Source of the DNA: Pelagadaptatus sp034112445
GTDB lineage: Bacteria > Pseudomonadota > Gammaproteobacteria > Pseudomonadales > Cellvibrionaceae
NCBI GenBank assembly: GCA_034112445.1
Contig: JAWUVI010000018.1
Span: 124,001-188,000, forward strand
Reading direction: 5' to 3'
DNA: 64,000 nt
Shown here: in pieces, positions 49,790-59,434 of the stretch
Numbering within the stretch: the stretch's first letter is position 1
How the letters are laid out: each line of letters starts with the position of its first letter
Position numbers and translations under genes: made by a program
Notes under the pieces: model-generated
Told to the model about the DNA's origin: nothing
Seen by the model: the letters and a program-made list of their open reading frames with translations, nothing else
Database searches by the model: none

Positions 49790-50624
49790 ACTGGACATTG
49801 TATTAACGTTTATTCAACAGCACCCCGAAGCCGCAGCGCGTCAATTGGAGCTTCAACCACAAAGCAATGCGGCTGAATTTATTCGGTCACTGCCGTTGAC
49901 TCAGGGCAGTCAACTGATTGCCCATATGTTGCCGTCCTATGTTGCTAGGCTATGTGCTTATTGGTCGTTGGATAGTGCTGCGGGACTGTTCGCCGATTTT
50001 AACGCCAGTAGCACGGCCGCTATCTTAAGGTGCATTAGCAAACCCAAACGCGATGATTTACTCAAAGCGCTACCCGAAAGACATGCGGCGTTGTGCCGAT
50101 TGCTACTGAGTTATTCTGATGACTCAGTGGGTGCATGGATGAGCGCCGATATCGCTCTGCTACCACCTAACTGTCTGGTGGATGAAGCGCTGCAGCGTTT
50201 TACGCTTGAGGACAGTTCAGTGCTGGGCGATGCGATGCTGCTTGTCGATAATAAGAATTGCCTGATAGGTCAGGTCTTTCTAAGGAGTTTATTGCGCGCT
50301 AAGGGCAAGTCTTTGGTTTCTCATTTGAGGCAAGATGCGCCTCCTGCATTGTCGAGCAGAACCAGTTTGGCCGCGGCTGCACGCCATGGGGGATGGCAGC
50401 ACTATGACACCTTACCGGTACTTAATCGTGATAAACAGTTAATCGGTTTGTTGCGTCATGTCGATTTACGGCGCAGCTTGGAGCAGTTCGGTGAAACATC
50501 CCGCGGGGTATCTCAAGATGATTTATTGGGAGAAATGGGAGAGGCTTATAGGGGAACTTTGATCGCATTATTGGGACTGCTGAACAAGCCGAAGCCGGGA
50601 TTAATGATGGAAAAATCCTCATGA
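49776..50624 (+). CDS. Soluble MgtE-N/CBS-like protein
   Basis: A 282-residue cytoplasmic protein resembling the regulatory half of MgtE: a helical N-domain (about 1-115, repeats of the LLKALPERHAALCRLLL type), then two CBS-like motifs (VDEALQRFTLEDSSVLGDAMLLVDNKN; HYDTLPVLNRDKQLIGLLRHVDLRRSL). There are no membrane helices. It overlaps the channel gene before it by 14 bp and the full-length MgtE gene after it by 4 bp. It could be a Mg2+- or nucleotide-sensing subunit for the channel or carrier; no such pairing is known to me. Confidence 0.75.
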   Translation: MIPRELDIVLTFIQQHPEAAARQLELQPQSNAAEFIRSLPLTQGSQLIAHMLPSYVARLCAYWSLDSAAGLFADFNASSTAAILRCISKPKRDDLLKALPERHAALCRLLLSYSDDSVGAWMSADIALLPPNCLVDEALQRFTLEDSSVLGDAMLLVDNKNCLIGQVFLRSLLRAKGKSLVSHLRQDAPPALSSRTSLAAAARHGGWQHYDTLPVLNRDKQLIGLLRHVDLRRSLEQFGETSRGVSQDDLLGEMGEAYRGTLIALLGLLNKPKPGLMMEKSS

Positions 50625-51964
50625 TAGACACTACAACGGTATTATCTGAGGAAGCAGAGGCTGCGGCGTTAATGTCCGCAGAGGCACTGACACAGGCATT
50701 TTTCCGTGGTTACCCACGCGATGCTGCACGTAAATTGGAGTCTTTGACGCCGGAGGACGCGGCGCATACTCTCGCGTCACAACCTGCAGCTTTGCGCCAG
50801 CGGGTTTGGGTTGAGATCACACCACCGGCGGCAAGCCATATCTTGCCTCTGACGCCCGACACAGTTGCTCTTGAGCTGCTTATGGCTCTAGATGCAGGCC
50901 CCTGCGCCAGCCTGATCAGTCGCCTTGATGAGAACCTGCGCGAGCACTACTTGGCCTTAATGAACGAAGCTCAGGCTCATGAGCTGCGGGATTTACTGGA
51001 TTACCCACCCGATTGTGCCGGCCATATGATGGAGACTGGCGTATTGACGTTCAACAAGACAATGACTGTTGAGCAAGCCATGGCGCAGCTAACACAACAC
51101 CCTGCCATTATGCGCCGCCGATTGTATACGCTGGATAACGAGTTGCGCTTGCACGGGCAGGTTGATCTGGTGGACTTGGTAGCGGCACAGCCCAAACAAA
51201 CATTGGTGGAACTAAGCCGGTCTATCAACGTTGTTGTGAGCGCGCTAGATCCTAAAGAGGAAGTTGCTGAAAAACTACAGAACAACACCCTTGATATCCT
51301 GCCGGTTGTCGACATTCACCACCGTTTACTGGGCATTATCCGAGGCGCCAATGCGATTGAAGCATTAAAAGAGAATATTGCGGCTGATCTGCAAACTATG
51401 GTGGGTGCCAGCGCCGATGAACGGGCGTTATCGAGCAGCCTTTTTGCCGTACGCAAGCGCCAGCCCTGGCTGCAAATAAACTTATTAACGGGTTTTTTGG
51501 CAGCTTTTGTTGTGGGTTTTTTTGAAAGCACGATCGCACAGTTTACGGCACTTGCCGTGTTAATGCCGGTCGTTGCTGGGCAGTCAGGTAACACCGGCGC
51601 GCAGGCGCTCGCGGTTACTATGCGGGGGTTGACCCTGCGGGAAATTACCACTCGCCATTGGTTTAAAGTGCTGTTTAAAGAAGCCGGTGCTGGTTTTATC
51701 AATGGTATTGCGATTGCGTTGACGTGCGCTGCAGGTGTTTATTTTTGGAGTAAGAGTATAGGTCTTGCGTTAGTGATAGCCATGTCCATGGTGATCTCTA
51801 TGACGATTGCCGGAATGGCTGGTGCATTGGTACCGATTTGCCTTAAAAAACTGGGACAGGACCCGGCGCAGTCATCCTCGATTATTTTGACAACGGTGAC
51901 AGATATTGCTGGATTTTTGTCCTTTTTGGGGATTGCTACTGCACTGTCCGGCATGCTGGTATGA
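50621..51964 (+). CDS. mgtE: MgtE-type magnesium channel/transporter
   Basis: A 447-residue Mg2+ channel. It has an N-domain (to about 125), tandem CBS domains (about 130-250; HMMETGVLTFNKTMTVEQAM) and five membrane helices. The pore signature MPVVAGQSGNTGAQALAVT is present, close to the family's MPxxAGxxGNxGxQ. The CBS domains close the pore when Mg2+ is high. It overlaps the CBS protein upstream by 4 bp. Its own N-domain makes the extra copy upstream odd. Confidence 0.9.
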   Translation: MIDTTTVLSEEAEAAALMSAEALTQAFFRGYPRDAARKLESLTPEDAAHTLASQPAALRQRVWVEITPPAASHILPLTPDTVALELLMALDAGPCASLISRLDENLREHYLALMNEAQAHELRDLLDYPPDCAGHMMETGVLTFNKTMTVEQAMAQLTQHPAIMRRRLYTLDNELRLHGQVDLVDLVAAQPKQTLVELSRSINVVVSALDPKEEVAEKLQNNTLDILPVVDIHHRLLGIIRGANAIEALKENIAADLQTMVGASADERALSSSLFAVRKRQPWLQINLLTGFLAAFVVGFFESTIAQFTALAVLMPVVAGQSGNTGAQALAVTMRGLTLREITTRHWFKVLFKEAGAGFINGIAIALTCAAGVYFWSKSIGLALVIAMSMVISMTIAGMAGALVPICLKKLGQDPAQSSSIILTTVTDIAGFLSFLGIATALSGMLV

Positions 51965-52015
51965 ACCTGAGTACAGCTAGTAGGCAAGTGTGATGGTTAA
52001 TAATGCATAAACGAT

Positions 52016-55000
52016 TTAGTAGTCTCGTATCCACTTGAGCTTCGCGCCTTCAATACCTGTTCGGCCCCCGGTCGAGCTTTCCAGATTGATACTGGGGGTC
52101 AGTTCAATTTCGAGATTGCCCTTCCAGGGTTGTGATGGATTGGGGGTGCGCTCTAGCTCTAAGTAAACTTTTTCATTGAGATATTTACCGATGCCGACAT
52201 TAATACCGCTTTGTCCGTCTTCAGTGGCTGCTGATTCTATGGATAAGGTATCAATGCCTAATACGTCGCGAGCGCTGCCGATAGGATCAAAAAAACCGCT
52301 GCCACCGCTGCGCAATTTCTGTACTGCTGAGGCCAGTTGTATCGCTTCAAACGGAGTGATTTTTTGTAGTGATTTGCCAAAAATAATAAAAGCGAGTATT
52401 TCATCCTCCGGTATTTGCGGAATGGCTGACAAGCTAAGTGTAATATTGTCATTAGTGCCCGCTAGGTCGGCTTGGATGCGCTGCCCATTTTTTTCATAAA
52501 TACCGGTTATCGCCAAACCGATAGCATTATTGGCAAAATTAACTTGTCCGTATTTCAGTTTGAATTTTTTGTTAAATAGTTCAAAGACGCCATGTATTGT
52601 TTTAAATTCTCCCTCGTAGAGCGGTTTGTTGCTATCACCGTGTATGTCGATTTTCCCTTGCAGTTCCGCTTCAAGGCCATGGCCACGCAGATACGCTTGA
52701 TTGCTGGCTGTTATGACGAGGTCAAATTGTACGACCGGTAGTGCCGGTGTTGTCTTTTTGTTTATGCCCCCTGGTTTCTGCGAAGATTGAACTTCTTCAG
52801 TGGTAATACTGGGTATACCACTGGATGAATTGGCGTCAAAAACGGCCGTAAAAGGTGCTACTTCTAAATTGCCGGAGGCGAGCAATGCGGTAAAATCACC
52901 GGACAGTGTTATCTCGCCCGTTGCTTCGCTGTCAATGTCAGGTCGTCGTAAAATATTGGCGCCTTGAGTTTTTATCTTTAACGCAACACGGCCGGAAGAT
53001 CCATCGACAGGTAGATGTACGGTGCCGGCCAATGTGTATTGTCCTTTCTTGTCATCAGCGCCACCATCTGTGGCCTGGCAGGTGTCGATATTCAACATGA
53101 ATTGCTCGGCACTAAGAGCGCAATCAATATGTTCGATAAAGGTTCCAGTAATCGGATTTTCGTAGCCTGCATCATCAACGCGCAAAGTGCCTTTGAGTTT
53201 AGGCTTGGCGAGGGTGCCGCTTATGTTTATGTCGGAGTCGAAGTTTCCTGTTAGCCGGTGAAGATCCGGGTCCAGTAAAAAAGAAACGCTTTGCAAATTA
53301 AAGTTTCCCTTTAGCGACGCTTGCAGAGGAAGGTCCCCGAATTCCGAAGAGCGCTGTTGTTTTGCAGCATAATGAATATAGGGTTGTATCGGAATAGTGA
53401 CGACCAGTTCTCCTGGTAGATGATTGCCCCTGGTAACGGTCGATGCAAAATCAATAGCATCAGCGTTGGTAGTGACGTCCAGATTCCAAACAAAGTTGAT
53501 GTCTTTTTCTTGCCCCTCCTCATCATAACCATGTAACACTGATTCATAGTTCAGTCTGCCGGTTAGGGTGGGGGTAGCTAATGAACCTTGGGCGTGAATA
53601 TCCGCATTGAAATCCCCCGGTTGAACAGCCCAGCCAACGGCTGAGAAAAGTTGTGAAGGTAATTGTTTAGCCTGTGCACGAATATCGAATTCCCCCTCCC
53701 GATAGTGGCCCGATGCTGTGAAGACCTGTTCGCCAAATGCCGACACGCTCGCTGTTTCTAGTCGAGAATCGTTGTCGTGGTAAAAGCCGCTTGCGTTGGC
53801 AGTGAACGGAATCTCTTGATAAACACCTTGCAGTTGCGCGTCGCCGGAAATCTTTGGATTGCGTAAATTGCCGTTAAGGTTTAACTGGGTGTTGAGCTGT
53901 GCATCTAATGTGTCCGGTAACGTGATCCCAGCCAATTGCAAAAAGCTCAGGGGCATAGACTTAGCCTGTAGGGTGAGGTTAGTCTCAAGTGTTTGGGTTT
54001 GTAGCCTGCCTTCTAGTGAAGCACTTGCGTCAGCGACGGTTAATTCAGCACGGTTAATAAAGACTGTGGTGTCATCTTTTACTAAATGGCTTACTAGTGA
54101 AAATGGCTGTTTCGCATAATCACCTTTAGCCGTGGCGCTCAGATTACCCCTAAGGTTATGCGCAGAGCCATGTAATTTGGCTTCAGCAGAGACGATGGTT
54201 GCATTCAGGGTAGGGGGGAGTTGAATGCCAAATAGGTCAAGCTGGGTTAAATCTAGCTCTTTGGCGAAAACTTCAAGGTTTGATGTGTCGGACGCGAGAT
54301 CGAGTTTACCGTGAGCCAGAATTTCTGAATGGTTCAGTGTTGATTTCAAGTTTTCGAGTGTTGATTCCAAGTTTTCGAGTGTTGCTTTCAGGCTTTCGAT
54401 AGTGACTAGATTTTTACTGAGTGAACCGACAAAGTCGACAGCAATCGATAAGTCTTTATACACCGTGTTCGCGCGAATGCTTCCCTTAGCGTATGGCTGG
54501 GCAGTGCTGCCTTTAATGTTCAGTTGAGCGGTGAGATCACCATTATCGATGGCGGCTTGCCAGAGCTTTACAATGTCTAAGGGGAATGTATTTAAACTGA
54601 CGTCAACATCTAACTGTTGGTTGATCCAGCTACCGTTAATAGTGTGGTGAGTGTCGTCGATGACTAGCGTCAACTTGTCTAGCAACACTGTATTTTTTTC
54701 CACAGATGCCGCAATGCGTCCTTGGACGCTGAGATTTCGCTGCGCTATGGGCAAGTTTAAATGGTTGATATCAATACGGTAGCGGTCTGTTAGTTTGATC
54801 ACGCTGGCATCAAACCCTGCTTCGATAGCTTGTTCTTTTGGTAATTGCAGAAGCGCTCCGAAAAAACCTCCCTCTGCCTCCGTGAGTGATCCCGCCAATG
54901 TTGCATGATTCCAATCGTCCGACTGGACCTGTAACTTTAATGTCGCCGGTATCGCATCAAGCCCTAGCGCTTCTATATCGATGTATAACGGTGAACTTTT

Positions 55001-55594
55001 TAGCCAGTTTGCGTTGGCGTAAATGGCGTAACTTAGGCTAGTTTTGTCAGTTTCAGCGGAACCAAAACCGTAAAGATCTAATGATTGTATAGTCAGTTTC
55101 TTAAGCTGAATATTCGGTATTTTTGCGGTGATCTTGTCGACAGACAAAAGAGGGTTATGACTGTTTTCCTCCCCGCTTTTCGTTGTTTCTATAGCGTCAT
55201 GGTTCGGTGCTAATTTGTGTAGCGAAAAAGCCTTTGCCTGTATTTGATCGATGATTATGCTGCGATCAAGCAGCGCTTTGGGCTGCCAGTGCAGGCTTAA
55301 TTTATCGACAACCAACCAGAGTTGTTGGCCTTGATGTACGCTAATGCGCTGCGCTTTCCATTGGCCTAATTGGGGTGCTGAAAGATCGCCAATGCGGATA
55401 TGCAGTGGTGTGGATTGATTGAGTGTGTTGACGATTATGCGTGCTAACCAAAGCCGCCCCCTCTCTGAGCCCAGCGTTGTAGCAACCGCCAGCAGTACTG
55501 TGCTTATCGTGATGACGAGTGTAAGCGCAGACCACTTTGCTAGCGTCCGCGTTTGGCGCATGTAGAATCGGCCAAACCACCGACGCATCATCAA
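52016..55594 (-). CDS. tamB: Translocation and assembly module TamB
   Basis: A 1192-residue AsmA-like inner-membrane protein spanning the periplasm. There is one N-terminal helix (about 20-40), then a long beta-taco of repeated strands and a C-terminal DUF490 domain (about 830-1192; FDLVITASNQAYLRGHGLEAEL, then GQVNFANNAIGL, EDEILAFIIFGKS). It works with TamA in outer-membrane protein or lipid delivery. It overlaps tamA by 4 bp. A 21-bp in-frame repeat (54331-54402) adds TLENLES-type copies. Length and order are normal for the pair. Confidence 0.95.
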   Translation of the reverse strand: MMMRRWFGRFYMRQTRTLAKWSALTLVITISTVLLAVATTLGSERGRLWLARIIVNTLNQSTPLHIRIGDLSAPQLGQWKAQRISVHQGQQLWLVVDKLSLHWQPKALLDRSIIIDQIQAKAFSLHKLAPNHDAIETTKSGEENSHNPLLSVDKITAKIPNIQLKKLTIQSLDLYGFGSAETDKTSLSYAIYANANWLKSSPLYIDIEALGLDAIPATLKLQVQSDDWNHATLAGSLTEAEGGFFGALLQLPKEQAIEAGFDASVIKLTDRYRIDINHLNLPIAQRNLSVQGRIAASVEKNTVLLDKLTLVIDDTHHTINGSWINQQLDVDVSLNTFPLDIVKLWQAAIDNGDLTAQLNIKGSTAQPYAKGSIRANTVYKDLSIAVDFVGSLSKNLVTIESLKATLENLESTLENLKSTLNHSEILAHGKLDLASDTSNLEVFAKELDLTQLDLFGIQLPPTLNATIVSAEAKLHGSAHNLRGNLSATAKGDYAKQPFSLVSHLVKDDTTVFINRAELTVADASASLEGRLQTQTLETNLTLQAKSMPLSFLQLAGITLPDTLDAQLNTQLNLNGNLRNPKISGDAQLQGVYQEIPFTANASGFYHDNDSRLETASVSAFGEQVFTASGHYREGEFDIRAQAKQLPSQLFSAVGWAVQPGDFNADIHAQGSLATPTLTGRLNYESVLHGYDEEGQEKDINFVWNLDVTTNADAIDFASTVTRGNHLPGELVVTIPIQPYIHYAAKQQRSSEFGDLPLQASLKGNFNLQSVSFLLDPDLHRLTGNFDSDINISGTLAKPKLKGTLRVDDAGYENPITGTFIEHIDCALSAEQFMLNIDTCQATDGGADDKKGQYTLAGTVHLPVDGSSGRVALKIKTQGANILRRPDIDSEATGEITLSGDFTALLASGNLEVAPFTAVFDANSSSGIPSITTEEVQSSQKPGGINKKTTPALPVVQFDLVITASNQAYLRGHGLEAELQGKIDIHGDSNKPLYEGEFKTIHGVFELFNKKFKLKYGQVNFANNAIGLAITGIYEKNGQRIQADLAGTNDNITLSLSAIPQIPEDEILAFIIFGKSLQKITPFEAIQLASAVQKLRSGGSGFFDPIGSARDVLGIDTLSIESAATEDGQSGINVGIGKYLNEKVYLELERTPNPSQPWKGNLEIELTPSINLESSTGGRTGIEGAKLKWIRDY
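54331..54402 (+). repeat. 21-bp in-frame tandem repeat in tamB
   Basis: Units at 54350 and 54371 are almost identical, with partial copies before (54331) and after (54392). On the minus strand they encode heptapeptides of the TLENLES/TLENLKS type. The repeat preserves the frame. Confidence 0.85.
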
Positions 55595-57387
55595 AAGGCC
55601 TGCCCTATACTGATGTAAAGCTGATAATTATCGTCAATACCTTCGCGCTTGCTCAGAGGTGCTGCAATATCGAAACGGATAGGGGCGAAGCTGGTGTAAT
55701 AGCGCAGTCCTATACCTGCACCCCAACGCAGGTCTTGGCCAAATTGCGGTACACTCTCCACATAGGAAAAGCCACCATCCACAAAAACAACCCCACCCCA
55801 GTCTTCTCCCCAGCGTAGTCGGGTCTCGAATGACAACTCCGTAAATGACAGGCCGCCATCCGGTTTGTTATCGGTAAGAGGTCCCAGAGTTTGGAAAGGG
55901 TAGCCGCGTACGGAGCCGCCACCGCCCGTGTAAAATCGGACGTTAGCGGGCACTTGTTCCCTTGCTATACCGCTAATCGCGCCCATTGCGCCACGCATTG
56001 CTATGGTGGGGTGCCAAGCAAGCGTATCGAAAGAGAAATAGGCACTCGCCGCTATTGTCGATTTTATGAATTTTGTCCCCGTGTCGTAGGCATCCCAGTA
56101 TGGGCGTAGGCTACCTGCCGCTACCCAGCCTTGACGAGGGTCCAGCGGGTCGTTGCGCCGGTCGTACTCCAAGCTTATAGGCAGTGATAGCAGAGCGAAG
56201 CTATCATTCAGACCGTCTTCTTCGATTTGGGAAAAAGCTAATTCACCGCCAATTGAAGCGCGCAGATCGCGTTTTAACTGACGAGAAACTTTCGCACCCA
56301 GTGCTCCGATATCCGATTGGAAAGCATCGGTATTTTCGCGTTCCAAATCCGTATAAAAGGTAACGGATTGATCATTACGGAGATAGTGGGGCAGCGTCAG
56401 GCCAGCCGATAACGCTTGGGTGTTTTGAGCAATACGACTATCAATGGTCAGCTGTTGCGCACGTCCCATTAAATTACGATGCTCCCATCCGGCTGATATA
56501 CCGAAACCTTCGTCAGCGTCAAATCCAGCGCCGGCACTGACTCTGCGGTGGTGGCGTTCAGCTACATGCAGAGTGATGGGTACGCTAGCGTTTTCAGGCT
56601 CCATGATGTGTGCATTGACGCTCACTAATAAGTTGGTTTGTATCAGTGTGAGGCGAGTTGTGTCGATACGCCCAGGCTTAAAGCATTCACCCTTTTTAAT
56701 CGGCAGGAGTGCGCGAAGATACTGCTCGTCGATGGACTCCAGTCCGGTAAAATGGATATCACCAAAAAATACAGATGGACTGTCCTCGACCACAAAGGTC
56801 ACATTGGCGGATTGAGTCTGATGCTCAATCACTACGTGATAATCGACATCGATACGATACAAACAAAAGTTGTCTGTGACGTGGGTCACCAGTGCCTTTC
56901 TGTCAGCCAGAACCGCTTCGGCACGCAATGGCTCTCCGAATTTGAGCTTAATCACATCGTGCAGCAGACCGACACTGTCAGGCGCTTGAATGATCAGTTT
57001 TTGTATACGATAAATCGGGCCAGGATCGACCTGATAGCTAATACGCTCATCGTGTAGATCCACTTTGACCTTGGCGGCATAGTAGCCTTGCGCACGCAAA
57101 CGCTCGGTTAACAATTGGCTTTCGTAACGGGAGATTTTGCTGGGTGTTGTATATTGCTGTAACTGGCGATTATGTTGCCTTTGCCGAGTAAGCTCTTCTT
57201 TCAGCAGTGAGAGCAGTGTTTTATTGCCCTCTAACTGAATACTGACAGAGGTTTTGTTACCAAGAAACGGCAGCGTTGGCAGATTCAGTGCGTAGCTTGC
57301 AGAGTGAAAAAAACAACTAGTTACCAGAAAGAGAAGAAGTGTGTAGTTCATAAGTCGTTGGCGGTCGTGAGGCGGATCTTTATACAC
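55591..57387 (-). CDS. tamA: Outer-membrane assembly protein TamA (Omp85 family)
   Basis: A 598-residue BamA-like protein: signal peptide (after a basic n-region; LLLFLVTSCFFHSASYA), three POTRA domains (about 40-270; AQGYYAAKVKVDL, GDIHFTGLESIDEQYL), then a 16-strand barrel ending IGQAF. The lid-loop motif region VRGYPFQTLGP is present. The start is GTG at 57387 with AGAGAAG upstream; an ATG at 57351 would shorten the n-region. It pairs with tamB. Confidence 0.93.
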   Translation of the reverse strand: MYKDPPHDRQRLMNYTLLLFLVTSCFFHSASYALNLPTLPFLGNKTSVSIQLEGNKTLLSLLKEELTRQRQHNRQLQQYTTPSKISRYESQLLTERLRAQGYYAAKVKVDLHDERISYQVDPGPIYRIQKLIIQAPDSVGLLHDVIKLKFGEPLRAEAVLADRKALVTHVTDNFCLYRIDVDYHVVIEHQTQSANVTFVVEDSPSVFFGDIHFTGLESIDEQYLRALLPIKKGECFKPGRIDTTRLTLIQTNLLVSVNAHIMEPENASVPITLHVAERHHRRVSAGAGFDADEGFGISAGWEHRNLMGRAQQLTIDSRIAQNTQALSAGLTLPHYLRNDQSVTFYTDLERENTDAFQSDIGALGAKVSRQLKRDLRASIGGELAFSQIEEDGLNDSFALLSLPISLEYDRRNDPLDPRQGWVAAGSLRPYWDAYDTGTKFIKSTIAASAYFSFDTLAWHPTIAMRGAMGAISGIAREQVPANVRFYTGGGGSVRGYPFQTLGPLTDNKPDGGLSFTELSFETRLRWGEDWGGVVFVDGGFSYVESVPQFGQDLRWGAGIGLRYYTSFAPIRFDIAAPLSKREGIDDNYQLYISIGQAF

Positions 57388-57769
57388 TTGCTTCTCTACT
57401 GTTCAGTGGAGATCGTTAAACAATAGATAGACTTCATGTGTTGTCGTTTGGTGACATGATACCCGTATTATGCGGACAGCATAACTTGTTCTATTAACGT
57501 TAAGCGGATAATGCAGTCCTTAACAGCAATAATCAGCACAGCTGCCTCCGGCAGTAATCACATAAACAGGATTGGATTGCAATGCAGCCCTTATAAAAGG
57601 ATGTTAGCAGGTAAATAATTGCTTAAGTTTTGACTCACAGTTATCAGAAACTACCTGACTTCAAGCCCATTTCAGGGCAAAATAGCCGTCATTTTTTAGC
57701 TCCTATATTATTGGGGCAAGTAGTTTTACAGTTGCGCACATAATTGCGTGCATATTCGGAGTTAAAGGT
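57388..57769. other. 382-bp divergent intergenic region
   Basis: Lies between tamA and prfC, which are transcribed apart. Holds GGAGTTAAAGG, the ribosome site of prfC (57760-57769), and a short hairpin (CTGCCTCCGGCAG near 57542). No gene, tandem repeat or recognised operator found. Confidence 0.55.
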
Positions 57770-59353
57770 TTGTCAGGTAATAATTTTGTCAATGAAATCA
57801 ATAAGCGACGCACGTTTGCTATCATCTCTCACCCCGATGCGGGTAAAACTACGATCACCGAAAAGCTCTTGTTGCTCGGTAACGCTATTCAGTTGGCTGG
57901 TTCGGTAAAAGGCAAGCGAGGGCCTCACGCCAAGTCAGATTGGATGAGTATGGAGCAGGAGCGCGGCATTTCGGTTACATCGTCTGTGATGCAATTCCCG
58001 TATAAAGGCCGAACGGTTAATTTACTCGATACTCCCGGTCACGAAGATTTTTCAGAAGATACCTATAGAACTTTAACCGCCGTTGATTCTGTATTGATGG
58101 TGATTGATGGCGCTAAAGGTGTGGAGGCTCGCACAGTTAAGCTAATGGAAGTTTGTCGACTTCGCGATACGCCTATTCTGAGCTTTGTAAATAAAATGGA
58201 TCGGGATATTCGTGATCCCATTGACGTGCTAGATGAAGTAGAAGAAGTGTTAAAAATCGCTGCCGCGCCTATTAACTGGCCAATAGGGATGGGTAAAGAA
58301 TTTAAAGGTGTCTATAACCTTTATACCGATACCATCCATGTTTATCAGAAAGGCATGGGTCATACCATGAATGATGATATCCGTATTCAGGGACTAGACA
58401 GTGATGAAGCTTCTGAATTGATGGGTTTGTATGCCGAGGATATGCGTGAAGAAATTGAGTTGGTTCGCGGTGCAACCCACAAGTTTGATGTGGAGGAATA
58501 TTTGGCGGGGCGTTTAACGCCGGTGTTTTTTGGTACGGCAATGGGCAATTTTGGTGTTCGTGAAATGCTGGATGGTTTTGTCGAATATGCGCCAGCCCCC
58601 TTGAATCGTGAAGCAAAAACCCGTGAGGTGGTTGCTTCGGAAGAAAAGTTCAGTGGCTTTGTTTTTAAGATACAAGCCAATATGGACCCTAAACACCGCG
58701 ACCGGATTGCGTTTATGCGTATTTGTTCGGGAAAGTATTCTAAAGGCATGAAAATGCACCATGTACGGATTGGTAAAGACGTTAAAATAGCGGATGCTGT
58801 GACGTTTTTGGCGGGTGATCGCAGTCACGTGGAAGAGGCTGTATCGGGTGATATTATTGGTTTACACAATCATGGGACCATTCAAATTGGCGATGCCTTT
58901 ACTGAAGGTGAAGATTTAAAGTTCACTGGCATTCCTCACTTTGCTCCAGAGCTTTTTCGTAAAATTCGTTTGGCTGATCCGCTTAAAACCAAGCAGTTAC
59001 AGAAGGGCTTGCAGCAGCTGTCAGAGGAGGGATCAACTCAAGTGTTTTTTCCTATTAACTCCAATGACATTATTGTTGGTGCTGTGGGCGTCCTTCAGTT
59101 TGAAGTTGTCGCCTATAGGCTAAAAGATGAATATAAAGTCGATGCTATTTACGAGCCTGTTAATGTTACAACCGCTCGTTGGGCCGATTCAGCAGATTCA
59201 GCTAAGATTGATGAGCTGAAACGAAAGTGTCCAGAGAATGTAGCCATAGATGGCGGCGGACATTTATCCTATTTGGCGCCTACTCGAGTGAATTTATCAC
59301 TGACGACCGAGCGTCATCCTGATGTGGTATTTAGAGCAACCAGAGAGCATTAA
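57770..59353 (+). CDS. prfC: Peptide chain release factor 3
   Basis: A 527-residue translational GTPase that removes RF1/RF2 from the ribosome after peptide release. G1 SHPDAGKTT near residue 21, G3 DTPGHEDFSEDT (G2 region upstream includes RGISVTSSVM), and G4 NKMDRD are clear. Length matches E. coli RF3 (529). The start codon is TTG with GGAGTTAAAGG before it. A single gene. High confidence. Confidence 0.97.
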   Translation: MSGNNFVNEINKRRTFAIISHPDAGKTTITEKLLLLGNAIQLAGSVKGKRGPHAKSDWMSMEQERGISVTSSVMQFPYKGRTVNLLDTPGHEDFSEDTYRTLTAVDSVLMVIDGAKGVEARTVKLMEVCRLRDTPILSFVNKMDRDIRDPIDVLDEVEEVLKIAAAPINWPIGMGKEFKGVYNLYTDTIHVYQKGMGHTMNDDIRIQGLDSDEASELMGLYAEDMREEIELVRGATHKFDVEEYLAGRLTPVFFGTAMGNFGVREMLDGFVEYAPAPLNREAKTREVVASEEKFSGFVFKIQANMDPKHRDRIAFMRICSGKYSKGMKMHHVRIGKDVKIADAVTFLAGDRSHVEEAVSGDIIGLHNHGTIQIGDAFTEGEDLKFTGIPHFAPELFRKIRLADPLKTKQLQKGLQQLSEEGSTQVFFPINSNDIIVGAVGVLQFEVVAYRLKDEYKVDAIYEPVNVTTARWADSADSAKIDELKRKCPENVAIDGGGHLSYLAPTRVNLSLTTERHPDVVFRATREH

Positions 59354-59434
59354 GCCGTAATAAGTATTTGGCCGTAAGTGCTTGATAGCGTAAATGTATT
59401 ATAAAAACAAAAATAAAAATAAAAAGGAATGAGC

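Noticed and set aside
57530..57560. CTGCC-TCC-GGCAG hairpin as a terminator or small RNA end
   Set aside because: The stem is only five pairs and no T tract follows.
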